Source: Sphingobacteriales bacterium
Lineage (GTDB): Bacteria > Bacteroidota > Bacteroidia > Chitinophagales > UBA2359
DNA: 64,000 nt
Direction of reading: 5' to 3'
Assembly (NCBI GenBank): GCA_016718845.1
Contig: JADKCK010000029.1
Span: 1-64,000, forward strand
Part shown: piece after piece, positions 55,857-64,000 of the stretch
Layout of the letters: every line of letters starts with the position of its first letter
How positions within the stretch are numbered: position 1 is the first letter of the stretch
Position numbers and translations under genes: made by a program
The notes under the pieces: model-generated
Database searches by the model: none
What the model was told of the DNA's origin: nothing
The model's input: the letters and a program-made list of their open reading frames with translations, nothing else

Positions 55857-57518
55857 ATGAATAAATTTATGTCCCAAAAAAAGCCTATTATTTGTGTAGG
55901 ATTATTATTGTTGTTGTTTTTGTTGAGCAATAGCCTTGTACAAGCACAAAACACAGACCTGCAAGAGCAATTGCGCCTGCGTTTGTGGGCGTTGCTTGAT
56001 ACTAGCAATACCCCAAAATTGGTTATCGAAAGCGAGCAATTGCACCAAAAAAACGACTTAAAAAAATTTTACGAACAACGCGGTTATCGCCCAGCTTGGA
56101 TAGAGGATTACTTGGTACCAATAGCAGCCAAACAATTTAGTGCCTGCACTGCTCGCACCGACGATAACGGCTTAATACCCAACGATTATCACTACGATGC
56201 ACTAACACAACTAATTGCCTTAGCAGAAATAGGTGGAACAGAAGTAACTGTAAATAATTACATAGACTTAGATATAATGCTGTCCGATGCGTTTTTATTG
56301 ATGGCACAACACTATGCACAAGGCAAAGTAAACCCCGAAGATATTGGCATGGCTTGGCATCTTTCAAAAAAAACATTTAGCGCCGTTGATTATTTCAACC
56401 GCACACTTGCCGATGGAACACCGCCTTGTAGGTCGCTCGAAAAACTACTACCCGAAAACCCCAATTACAAAGCGCTACAACAAGCCCTGCGCAACTATCG
56501 GACCAAAAGCGATTGGGCAAACATTAAATACACCTGGAGTACCTTAATACAACGTGGCTATGCCGACCCCTTAGTAGCCGAAGTACGCAATACCCTAACC
56601 CAAACAGGCGACCTTGACAATAGCAATACCGACCCCATAGTGTTTGACCGAGCCGTAGAACAAGCCGTTATGCGTTTTCAGCGCCGACACGGTTTGTACT
56701 ACGACGGCGTAGTGCGCAATACTACCCTAAATGCCATGAACGTATCGCGCGAAGAACGTATTAGACAAATAAAAGCTAACTTAGAACGCCACCGATGGAT
56801 GCCCGAATACCTAGGCAACTCGTATGTAACGGTAAACATACCACAATTTGAGTTGAGCGTTTTTGACATGGGCAAACTGATGTATAAAGAAGCTGTTATT
56901 GTAGGACGCGAAAATTACCCTACGCCTTCGTTCTCCGATTCGTTGCAGTACATTATGTTTAACCCATATTGGTACTTACCTAAAAGCATTGCCAAAAACG
57001 AGCTGATGCCCGAAATACAACTCGACCCTAATTACTTTATCAATAATGGGGTTAAAGTAATTAAAGGCGGCAAAGTAATTGACTCTAAAAAAATAGATTG
57101 GAAAAAAGCCAACTCCGATGATTATTCGTTTGCACAAGCAGCTAGTGCCTACAACCCAATGGGTGTGGTAAAATTTATGTTTCCTAACCCCCACGACATA
57201 TATATACACGACACCCCCTCGCGCGAGTTGTTCGACAATAGCCGCCGCTCGTTTAGTCACGGCTGCATACGCGTAAAAGACCCTGTAAAATTTGCTACCT
57301 TTTTGCTTAAAGGCGATGCAGCTTGGGACAGCACACGTATAAAAAAAGTATTGTTTAGCCAAAAAGAAACCCGCGCCAATCTGCCCAAACCTATACCCAT
57401 ACACATTTTGTACTGGACAGCCTTTTGGGACACCGACCTAGGCGAACTTAATTTTAGAGAAGATTTATATAAATGGGACGATAAACTATCAAAAGCCTTA
57501 GAAACGCCCCTGCAATAA
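55857..57518 (+). CDS. YcbB-type L,D-transpeptidase
   Basis: 553 aa with a signal peptide (about 11-31, ends LVQAQ). Order: a scaffold and insertion region (about 40-225); a peptidoglycan-binding-like helical domain (AVEQAVMRFQRRHGLYYDGV near 267-286); and the YkuD catalytic domain (about 320-490) with HDTPSRELFDNSRRSFSHGC, where the Cys of SHGCIRV is the nucleophile. It cross-links peptidoglycan 3-3 or attaches proteins to it. Ends at a perfect hairpin. Confidence 0.94.
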   Translation: MNKFMSQKKPIICVGLLLLLFLLSNSLVQAQNTDLQEQLRLRLWALLDTSNTPKLVIESEQLHQKNDLKKFYEQRGYRPAWIEDYLVPIAAKQFSACTARTDDNGLIPNDYHYDALTQLIALAEIGGTEVTVNNYIDLDIMLSDAFLLMAQHYAQGKVNPEDIGMAWHLSKKTFSAVDYFNRTLADGTPPCRSLEKLLPENPNYKALQQALRNYRTKSDWANIKYTWSTLIQRGYADPLVAEVRNTLTQTGDLDNSNTDPIVFDRAVEQAVMRFQRRHGLYYDGVVRNTTLNAMNVSREERIRQIKANLERHRWMPEYLGNSYVTVNIPQFELSVFDMGKLMYKEAVIVGRENYPTPSFSDSLQYIMFNPYWYLPKSIAKNELMPEIQLDPNYFINNGVKVIKGGKVIDSKKIDWKKANSDDYSFAQAASAYNPMGVVKFMFPNPHDIYIHDTPSRELFDNSRRSFSHGCIRVKDPVKFATFLLKGDAAWDSTRIKKVLFSQKETRANLPKPIPIHILYWTAFWDTDLGELNFREDLYKWDDKLSKALETPLQ

Positions 57519-57522
57519 GCTC

Positions 57523-57559
57523 ATTGCCTGCCATAAACATAGCATTTATGGCAGGCAAT
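57523..57559 (+). terminator. hairpin after the L,D-transpeptidase gene
   Basis: A perfect 15-bp stem ATTGCCTGCCATAAA and its complement with loop CATAGCA, 4 bp past the stop. The T-run is short (TTGGCTT), so termination may be weak. Confidence 0.7.
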
Positions 57560-57635
57560 TTGGCTTAAATAAGCCTTTAACACTTTATTAACAAACCTTT
57601 AAAGGTCATTAACAAGAGCATCTGATAAATGCTTG

Positions 57636-57644
57636 TACCTTTGC
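57636..57644 (+). promoter_or_regulatory. -7 element of the DUF1573 gene
   Basis: TACCTTTGC lies 44 bp before the ATG at 57689. The -33 side shows only ATTAAC at slightly long spacing. Confidence 0.55.
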
Positions 57645-57688
57645 ACCAGAAAAAACAAGTACAAAAAACTCAAAAAATTTCAAACAAA

Positions 57689-58289
57689 ATGAAAAAGTAT
57701 TTCTTGATTGCCACTATGGCATTAGGTTCTTTTATTGCGTTGCCATCGTGCAACCAAGGCGAAAAAGCTGGTGATGCAACTACTACTGCTCCTGCTGCCG
57801 ATGCAAACGCTGCTGCAGCTGGTGCTGTTGCCGCCGACCCAAATGCTGCTGTTAATCCAGCTGGCGACCCAGCTGGCGACCCAGCCGCCGCCTGCTGCCG
57901 CCGCCGCCAAAGCTGCTAATGATAAGTTACCTAAAACAAGCGTTAAATTCAACGAAATGGAACACGATTTTGGTAAAATCAAAGCTGGCGACAAAGTAAA
58001 ATATGCATTCAAATTCAAAAACAACGGTAAAGAACCTTTGATTATCAACAGTGCTAAAGGTTCGTGTGGTTGTACCGTACCAAACTACCCTAAAGAGCCA
58101 GTTGCTCCGGGTGCCGAAGGTGTTATTGACGTAGAATTTAACTCGGCTGGTAAAAGTGGTGCTCAAACAAAAACTGTTACCCTTAACGCCAACACCGATC
58201 CTAATCCTACTCGTTTAACTATCAAAGCCGAAGTAGAAGGCGGTGCTGCACCTGCTGCTGCTCCTGGCGCACCTGCTGCTGGTCACTAA
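57689..58289 (+). CDS. DUF1573 lipoprotein (one frameshift)
   Basis: About 199 aa across one extra base near 57885 in a GCC-rich run, which joins DPAAxAPAAAAAK to ANDKLPKTSVKFNEMEHDFG. A lipoprotein signal ends at ALPSC (residue 18). An Ala/Asp-rich low-complexity linker (about 25-75) precedes a DUF1573 domain with HDFGKIKAGDKVKYAFKFKN and SAKGSCGCTVPNYPKEPVAP, including the typical Cys-Gly-Cys. The role is unknown; it is abundant on Bacteroidota cell envelopes. The low-complexity GCC run is where the sequence shift occurs. Confidence 0.86.
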
Positions 58290-58320
58290 TTAGGTGTGGT
58301 TTTCACCACCTAAAAATATA

Positions 58321-58362
58321 AACCGCAAAACACTACATAGTGTTTTGCGGTTTGTTGTTTTT
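58321..58362 (+). terminator. terminator after the DUF1573 gene
   Basis: A 15-bp perfect stem AACCGCAAAACACTA and its complement with a tiny CA/ACAT loop, followed by TTGTTGTTTTT. Confidence 0.9.
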
Positions 58363-58364
58363 GG

Positions 58365-58475
58365 GGCGATGTAGTTGGGCTGCAGGCTTTTGGCTTTGGG
58401 CTGCACGCTTTTGGCTGCAGGCTTTCGGCTCTGTTAGAAGCCTAATATGGGTAGACAAAGATGTACATAACCTCC
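58365..58475. repeat. GCCTGCAGCC-type repeats and degenerate 84-bp relative, reverse orientation
   Basis: 58370-58430 holds words such as GGGCTGCAGGCTTTTGGCT, the reverse complement of the 34322-34380 element. 58431-58460 reads CTCTGTTAGAAGCCTAATAT then GGGTAGAC; reversed, it is ACCCATATTAGGCTTCTAAC plus AGAG, matching the module at 34270-34295. The two modules are paired at both places. Confidence 0.65.
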
Positions 58476-58602
58476 AAGAAGCGTGATTTTTGATGGCACA
58501 ATAAGACGGCTGTGTTTTCAATGCTGCCAAGAGTTTTTAGACAAGATACTTTTCAATATCCACATCAAGCTACATTTGCAAGGCAGTAAAGCACCAACAA
58601 AA

Positions 58603-58636
58603 AACGCCCAAACCTATACAAGTTTGGGCGTATTTG
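58603..58636 (-). terminator. terminator of the PorP/SprF gene
   Basis: On the minus strand ACGCCCAAAC and GTTTGGGCGT form a 10-bp stem followed by TTTTTTG. It begins 17 bp past the stop at 58653. Confidence 0.88.
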
Positions 58637-58652
58637 TTTAAATGCCTAATTT

Positions 58653-59738
58653 TTAGAAACGAGGGCAATAGGTAGGCACTTTGCGTTTGCACTCTGCCAT
58701 TTTACCTACGTAGCTCATAGATAACTCAACGGCACCTTGGCTTAGGGTAGCTTGACGTAAGCCCGAAACGTTAACATCGTACGAGAAACCAAATTTAAAA
58801 CTTTGGTAATCAATGCCCAACAATATAATGGCTGCATCGTTTAAGCGATACCAAGTACCTAAGTAGATAGCCGAACCGTCGCTGCTCGACGAGGCTTTAC
58901 TACGACCACGACCGCCACGTGAGTAACGGTTGCGCGACTCAAAAGAGTAACCAAAGGCAGTACCAACTACAATATTGCGGCTACCCGATTGACTCATGTA
59001 AATAGCACTTGGCGATAGGTTGAAATGGTCGCCCAAATAAAACGAGCCACCACCGTGGAAAACCAAACGCGAGTCCAATACATTTTTTTCGGCATTGGCT
59101 TCTTCTTCTAACAAAAACGACTCACCGGGTTTTGTTAGGTGATAAAACGAACCGCCTACATATACATTAGCACGGTCGTTGATAGCACCTGTAAACATAC
59201 CACCTGCTCGAAGGTCGATGTAGTTAAATTTGTTGCTGTTAAAAGGCTCGCCATTTGGCAAAGTACCATCAAATTGTAGGTTTTCGTTAATTTGTGTTTC
59301 GAACAATAATTTAATAATGTCGATACTTTTTTGTACATAACCCACCTGACCACCTAACGACAACACATAGCGGCGGTCGGGGTCTAAACCTTTGTGGTAA
59401 GCTGCCGATGCCATAAGGCTAAAATCGTTGAGTAAACCATCGCCCGAGCGGTCGTTTACTATAGCCAAACCTGCTCCAACGTGGTCGGCACCTAATTGAC
59501 AACCCAAAAACGAGCCATCGATAGAGGCAGCTACCGTTGAGTATGGGGCAGGGATAGATGCCCACTGATTGCGGTACGATAACGAGGCACGGTAGCTCTC
59601 GCCAATGTTACCTGTCATGGCAGGATTAAGCAGCAAGGGTGCCGAGTAAAACTGCGAGAAGTGTATGTCTTGTGCTTGTGCGCCAAAGGCAGCAAACAAC
59701 AGCACAAAAGTCGAAATGCGTGTAAATAACTTAAACAT
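58653..59738 (-). CDS. PorP/SprF-family type IX secretion membrane protein
   Basis: 361 aa. Signal peptide (about 1-22, ends AQAQ), then the PorP/SprF opening DIHFSQFYSAPLLLNPAMTG (residues 23-42), a barrel-like pattern, NQWASIP near 57-63, HVGAGLAIVNDRSGDGLLND near 86-105, and a Gly/Arg/Ser-rich insertion SRGGRGRSKASSSSDG near 280. The family forms outer-membrane barrels that interact with T9SS type B cargo. No such cargo is adjacent; the only one in the window is at 13144-16641. A terminator and a promoter enclose it. Confidence 0.94.
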   Translation of the reverse strand: MFKLFTRISTFVLLFAAFGAQAQDIHFSQFYSAPLLLNPAMTGNIGESYRASLSYRNQWASIPAPYSTVAASIDGSFLGCQLGADHVGAGLAIVNDRSGDGLLNDFSLMASAAYHKGLDPDRRYVLSLGGQVGYVQKSIDIIKLLFETQINENLQFDGTLPNGEPFNSNKFNYIDLRAGGMFTGAINDRANVYVGGSFYHLTKPGESFLLEEEANAEKNVLDSRLVFHGGGSFYLGDHFNLSPSAIYMSQSGSRNIVVGTAFGYSFESRNRYSRGGRGRSKASSSSDGSAIYLGTWYRLNDAAIILLGIDYQSFKFGFSYDVNVSGLRQATLSQGAVELSMSYVGKMAECKRKVPTYCPRF

Positions 59739-59839
59739 AAGCTTTTGTTTAGTTTATGGCTTTAAAGATAATGGATAATTTTTAATTATAAATTGTTAAT
59801 TATGGATTATTAACACCTAATAGGTTAGCTACTATGGGT

Positions 59840-59848
59840 GCAAAGATA
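59840..59848 (-). promoter_or_regulatory. -7 element of the PorP/SprF gene
   Basis: TATCTTTGC on the minus strand, about 100 bp upstream of the start at 59738. The leader between them holds an AT-rich simple repeat (59775-59810). Confidence 0.6.
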
Positions 59849-60027
59849 AGGCAATTTGGTAAATGATGTAGTGTTTTAAAAAAGTAAACTAAAATTGTGT
59901 TTATTTTTTTGTTTTTTTTGTTGCGATGCTCAAAAATTGGGCTTGGACTTAGGGTGCAAAGTTGATAAAGATGATAAAGTCTTTGTTTTATTTGCGGCAT
60001 TATGAAAAGCTATTTTTTTATATTTAA

Positions 60028-60396
60028 CTATATACCTTCGTTATAAGCCAAAAACGCAAAACTAGCATCTGCATCTCCAAATATAATAAACAAGCACACA
60101 AACTGTTCGGGGTTTTTATAACTTTGCTTAAACGCGTTTACTTTGTTTGCGTGTATTAAACCCAATTGGGCAAACTCTTCTAAAAACGACACATTGATTG
60201 ACCAATCACTTCGTTGTTCTTCGGCATTTATAACCGAGCGCCCAAAGGGCAAGCTGCCTTGTCGGTGCAATATAAAAATGGGGTACTGCGAAATTTTATG
60301 CGATACAACAGCCCCTGCAACCTTTTTTAGGTAATCTGCGTATAGGCGTGCGCAATTTTCGGCGCTTTCAAGTATTTGCTCGGGTAAAGATAACAT
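60028..60396 (-). CDS. small conserved hypothetical protein
   Basis: From Met at 60396 it is 122 aa, starting MLSLPEQILESAENCARLYA. No signal peptide or membrane segment. Features are YPIFILHRQGSLPFGR near 36-51 and FVCLFIIFGDADASFAFLAY near 100-119. I recall uncharacterised Bacteroidota proteins of this shape but cannot assign a function. A longer in-frame start at 60492 exists but adds a poorly conserved-looking segment. A -7 element is at 60560-60552 upstream. Confidence 0.65.
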   Translation of the reverse strand: MLSLPEQILESAENCARLYADYLKKVAGAVVSHKISQYPIFILHRQGSLPFGRSVINAEEQRSDWSINVSFLEEFAQLGLIHANKVNAFKQSYKNPEQFVCLFIIFGDADASFAFLAYNEGI

Positions 60397-60492
60397 CAAT
60401 TTGGGCGATAATATTGTGTGAAAGACGTTTTTTTGTAAAAAAAGGTTGCAAGCCAACCCATTTTTTGGGAAATTAGTGCAAAACAAGGGCAA

Positions 60493-60961
60493 ACTTACTA
60501 CCTAAAATCGACATTAAGTAGCATTTCGTTGTTTTTTTTGTTTCCTGAGCTGCAAATATAGCAAACAATAACTTTACAGCCTAAAACATTTTTAGATAGT
60601 TTCCTGAAACTAAAACAAAAAATAAAATCACATTCTTAATAAAAATCAAAATTAGTCTTTATTCTGTCCTATTACTTGCCCAAATTTAGCCTATCTTAGT
60701 CAAGCTATATTATTTAATTTGTTAGCCTGTTTAATGGGTCTTTTTTGTTGTTTTGCTTGTGCAAAAGTGTTTGAACAGCCCAAATAATGGCGTTTTATGC
60801 CTAAAAAAGCCCAAAAATAAAAAAAAACAACAAAATGTCACAAAAAAGTAAAAAAAAAGACGCAAAAACAAAATAATGTAGTATCTTTATCCCGCAATGG
60901 CACATACCCCCCTTTTGTGTCGAAAAATTTTATCCCCTAACGTTCGTAAATTTCGTATCCC
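60493..60961. promoter_or_regulatory. divergent AT-rich gap with promoter elements
   Basis: 470 bp of AT-rich sequence. The minus-strand TATATTTGC (60560-60552) is a good -7 for the small conserved gene. On the plus strand TATCTTTA (60882-60889) is a weaker candidate for the 60962 gene. No ORF or repeat is seen. Confidence 0.5.
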
Positions 60962-61549
60962 ATGAAGATGAATAGCCTAAGTAAGCACAGAATTAAGAAG
61001 ATAATTAACTGTTTTGCTGCCGAACTAACTGCTATCGATACCGCTCAAAAGTTAAAGATACACCGTAATACTGTTAATAAGTATTATAGGTTTATCCGCG
61101 AGGCAATTGCTCAATATCAAGAGGTGCAACTGCAAAGCAATTTAACCGCCGATGCTACCGAAAGATACTTTATAGCTTGGCACCGCAACACAGGTCTTAC
61201 ACTTGTACCCGAAACCGACACGATGAATTATTCGTTGGTCGTTATCAACAGCAAAGTGTATGTACCTGCCCAAAAACCGGGCGAAGCCAACGGCAGCCTA
61301 TTGTCCGAAAATCAGGCAACCGAAAACATATCGCCCAACCAAAGTATTGCGCAATACTTTTACAACTATGCCAAAACAAAACTAACTAAGTTTTACGGCA
61401 TCCGTCCGCAATACGCCGATTTGTATATCAAAGAGTTAGAATTTAGATTCAACAACCAAGATAGCAATTTGGCGGCACTAATCTGGAAAGTAGTATCGCA
61501 AACCGACAAACAAGTAGAGTCTATCCCAACAAAAGTTACTGCTCAATAA
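60962..61549 (+). CDS. IS1595-type transposase-derived protein (probably domesticated)
   Basis: 195 aa. The N-terminal helix-turn-helix LSKHRIKKIINCFAAELTA followed by TAQKLKIHRNTVNKYYRFIR is the IS1595/ISXO2 pattern, as is the C-terminal AKTKLTKFYGIRP and ELEFRFNNQ block. Between them the catalytic core is collapsed to about 90 residues, with no DDE-like Asp triad, and is shorter than the family norm of roughly 230 aa. The reading frame is intact, no inverted repeats are seen around it, and it has its own terminator. A regulatory or DNA-binding role is inferred. Confidence 0.65.
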   Translation: MKMNSLSKHRIKKIINCFAAELTAIDTAQKLKIHRNTVNKYYRFIREAIAQYQEVQLQSNLTADATERYFIAWHRNTGLTLVPETDTMNYSLVVINSKVYVPAQKPGEANGSLLSENQATENISPNQSIAQYFYNYAKTKLTKFYGIRPQYADLYIKELEFRFNNQDSNLAALIWKVVSQTDKQVESIPTKVTAQ

Positions 61550-61577
61550 TTATTGCTCTCATCACTCCTCAAAACTC

Positions 61578-61613
61578 AACCTGCCATTGTAACCCAATGG
61601 TAGGTTTTTTTTT
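61578..61613 (+). terminator. terminator of the transposase-derived gene
   Basis: AACCTGCCATTG pairs with CAATGGTAGGTT (one G-T pair) around TAACC, followed by nine T. It lies 29 bp past the stop codon. Confidence 0.92.
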
Positions 61614-61681
61614 ATTTTTGGCGATGATGAACCTCCATCAACCACAAATGTTTACTCAACGGATAATGTTTCAAAAAAGTA

Positions 61682-61714
61682 TTTGGTGAGGTGCAAATTA
61701 ATCACTACTTTTGC
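61682..61714 (+). promoter_or_regulatory. promoter of the amidohydrolase gene
   Basis: TTTG at 61682-61685, a 20-bp spacer and TACTTTTGC at 61706-61714 match the Bacteroidota consensus well. The ATG at 61803 is about 85 bp after the expected start. Confidence 0.7.
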
Positions 61715-61802
61715 ACAATCAATCTCCATAAAAAATCGCACGGTCTCGTATCAACCTATAATAACCTAAATCACCAGCTAACAAACGAAAAATACATCAT
61801 AC

Positions 61803-64000
61803 ATGAAAAAAATCTTGTACTTACTTGTCGCTGCCTTGTTATGCCACTCGGCATTAGCACAGCAGCCCGAAACTTTTCCGGTAAACGGAACCTACGACCA
61901 ACGCGATGGTCTGTATGCCTTTACCAATGCCACTATCTACACCAACTACAACAAAAAAATCGAAAAAGCCACCTTGCTTATCCAAAATGGCAAAGTAGTA
62001 CAAGTAGGCACGGCAGTTACCATTCCTAAAAATGCGGTAAAAATTGACCTTAAAGGCAAATTTATTTACCCCGCATTTATTGATTTGTACACCAACTATG
62101 GCTTGCCCGAAGCCAAAAGCAAAGAAAGACGCGACGGCAAACCACAAATGGAATCGGACAAAAAGGAGCCTACGGCTGGAACGAAGCCATACGCCCCGAA
62201 ACCAACGCCAACACCTTATTTGATACCAACAAAAAAGATGCCCAAACCCTGCGCGACATGGGCTTTGCCACCGTACTTACACACCTACAAGATGGTATTG
62301 CGCGCGGCTCTGGTACGGTTGTGTTGTTAAGCGATGATGCCCCACAGCAGTGTATAATAAAAGGACGTGCCGCCGCACATTACTCGTTCAACAAAGGTAC
62401 ATCTACCCAAGATTACCCCGGGTCGCTGATGGGCTCTATTGCGCTATTGCGCCAAACCTACCTCGATGCCAAATGGTACGAACAATCGAAAGGTAAAACA
62501 ACCTACAACCTGTCACTCGACAGTTGGAATGGACTACAGTCGCTGCCTCAAATTTTTGATGCCGGCGACAAACAATCGGTATTACGAGCCGATAAAATAG
62601 GCGATGAGTTTGGCATTCAATACATCTTCAAAACCCAAAACGATGCCTATCAACGCCTTAGCGACATAAAAACCACCAATGCCAGCCTAATTGTACCCAT
62701 TAACCTACCCGATGCCTACGACCTAGAAAACCCCCTTGATGCCGCCAACGTTGACCTTAGCGACATGATGCACTGGGAACAAGCCGCATCTAACCTATCA
62801 ATGCTCGAAAAAGCAAACATTAACTTTGCCATAACCACCAATGGGCTTAAAAACGCCTCGTCCGATTTTTACAAAAACCTACGATTGGCTATCAAACGTG
62901 GTTTAACCAAAGAAACTGCCCTAAAAGCATTAACCGCCACCCCTGCCGCTTTGATAGGCATGAACAACGAGTTAGGCTCGCTAGAAAACGGTAAAATTGC
63001 CAATTTTATTGTTGCTTCGGGCGACATCTTTGACGAAAAAACCGACCTATTTGAAACATGGGTAAACGGAAAACGATATAACCAAAAACCTATAGAAACC
63101 GTAGATTTGCGCGGAAAATACCGCTTTACGGTTGGCACACAAACCTACAATTTAGGCGTAAAAGGCGACAAAGACAGCGATGCCGAAGGCGAAATAGTAC
63201 AAATTAGTGGCAAAGATACCACCAAAATTAACGTAAAAATAGCCCTCGCCGAGCAAAACCTGTCTATCAGCTTTATGCCTAACCCCAAAGACAGCACCAC
63301 CAACAACAAAACCATACGCCTAAGCGGCTGGACAAGCCCCGACGGCAAAGAATGGAAAGGTACAGGGCAAACCGCCAACGGCGAATGGATAAACTGGAAC
63401 GCATCGCAAACCGAAACCTACAAACCCGAAGAGAAAAAAGACGAGAAAAAAGACGACAAACCCGAAGAATTGGGCGTTGTAAAATATCCGTTTAATGGTT
63501 ATGGTTGGACAGAAATGCCCAAAACCGAAACCGTTTTGTTTAAAAACGCCACCGTTTGGACCAACGAAAAAGACGGCATTTTGCAAAATACCGACGTGCT
63601 AATTAAAGATGGTAAAATTGTCCAAATTGGCAAAGATATTGCCGCACCCGCAGGCTCAAAAACCATTGACGCCACCAACAAACACCTTACTTGCGGCATT
63701 ATCGACGAACACTCGCATATTGCCATTAGCGCGGGCGTAAACGAAGGTACTAAATCTTGCTCGTCGGAGGTGAGCATTGGCGATGTAGTAGATGCCGAAG
63801 ACATAAACATTTACCGACAATTGGCAGGCGGTGTTACTACCTCGCAATTGTTGCACGGCTCGGCTAATGCCATTGGCGGACAATCGGGGATAATAAAACT
63901 ACGTTGGGGCGCATCGCCCGAAAAAATGAAACTCGAAAACGCCGATGGCTTTATTAAATTTGCCCTCGGCGAAAACGTAAAACAAGCCAATTGGGGCGAT
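61803..64000 (+). CDS. two-module secreted amidohydrolase (partial, one frameshift)
   Basis: The gene continues past the right edge. Signal peptide (about 1-19, ends ALAQQ). The first module starts FTNATIYTNYNKKIEKATLL and has YPAFIDLYTNYGLPEA where an HxH metal motif is expected (LYTNY), so it looks catalytically degenerate. A missing A near 62160 (AAAAA before GGAGCC) breaks the frame and restores GAYGWNEAIRPET. The second module begins near 63510 with FKNATVWTNEKDG and keeps HxH (IIDEHSHIAI). Such tandem proteins are about 1000 aa in Bacteroidota; the substrate is unknown. Confidence 0.88.

Overview
The window is from a free-living member of the Bacteroidota, most like the Chitinophagia/Saprospiria side of the phylum. 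The evidence is T9SS cargo with both type A and type B C-terminal sorting signals, a PorP/SprF protein, a SusC/SusD pair, a DUF4175 protein, and repeated use of the Bacteroidota -7 promoter element TAnnTTTGC instead of sigma-70 boxes. The lineage call is an inference from gene content. DNA is moderately AT-rich. I see no rRNA, tRNA, prophage or CRISPR.

Layout. 1-1087: 84-bp tandem array interrupted by a 100-bp MITE-like element. 1105-3811: shikimate genes aroB and aroA. 3827-6251: VanX-like dipeptidase and an unknown helical protein. 6392-16641: large secreted proteins, namely a 1553-aa repeat protein, a dockerin-like protein and a CotH-kinase/LTD protein. 16842-16939: a compact promoter plus terminator with no ORF (small RNA candidate). 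17364-23238: greA, HIT protein, class III aminotransferase, SOUL protein, glycerophosphodiesterase, secreted choice-of-anchor protein. 23460-30439: SusC, SusD, a secreted S51 (cyanophycinase-like) peptidase and a YfcC-like transporter, read here as an uptake and degradation locus for an Asp/Arg-type polymer or peptide. 30762-37818: M24 peptidase, cysteine desulfurase, coaD, alpha/beta hydrolase, M20 peptidase, RDD protein, lipoprotein. 38320-43570: minus-strand operon DUF4175, ATP-binding regulator, recX, ccmC. 43617-44241: PIN/antitoxin module.

44760 onward: surE, then an AT-rich accessory island (45568-48686). The island holds two paralogous membrane proteins, each followed by the same ~178-bp repeat, with a third small membrane protein and decayed genes between them. 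Next come a sulfur-trafficking cluster (SQR-like, TusE/DsrC-like, DsrE2-like; 48956-51009), fumC, a transhydrogenase alpha subunit without its partners, a DUF697 protein, a BtuF-like protein, an L,D-transpeptidase, a DUF1573 lipoprotein, PorP/SprF, a small conserved protein, a protein derived from an IS1595-type transposase, and a two-module amidohydrolase running off the right edge.

At least nine otherwise intact conserved genes or gene segments carry single-base indels, several in homopolymers. I treat these mainly as sequence errors and annotate the genes across them. Several intergenic repeat families recur on both strands.
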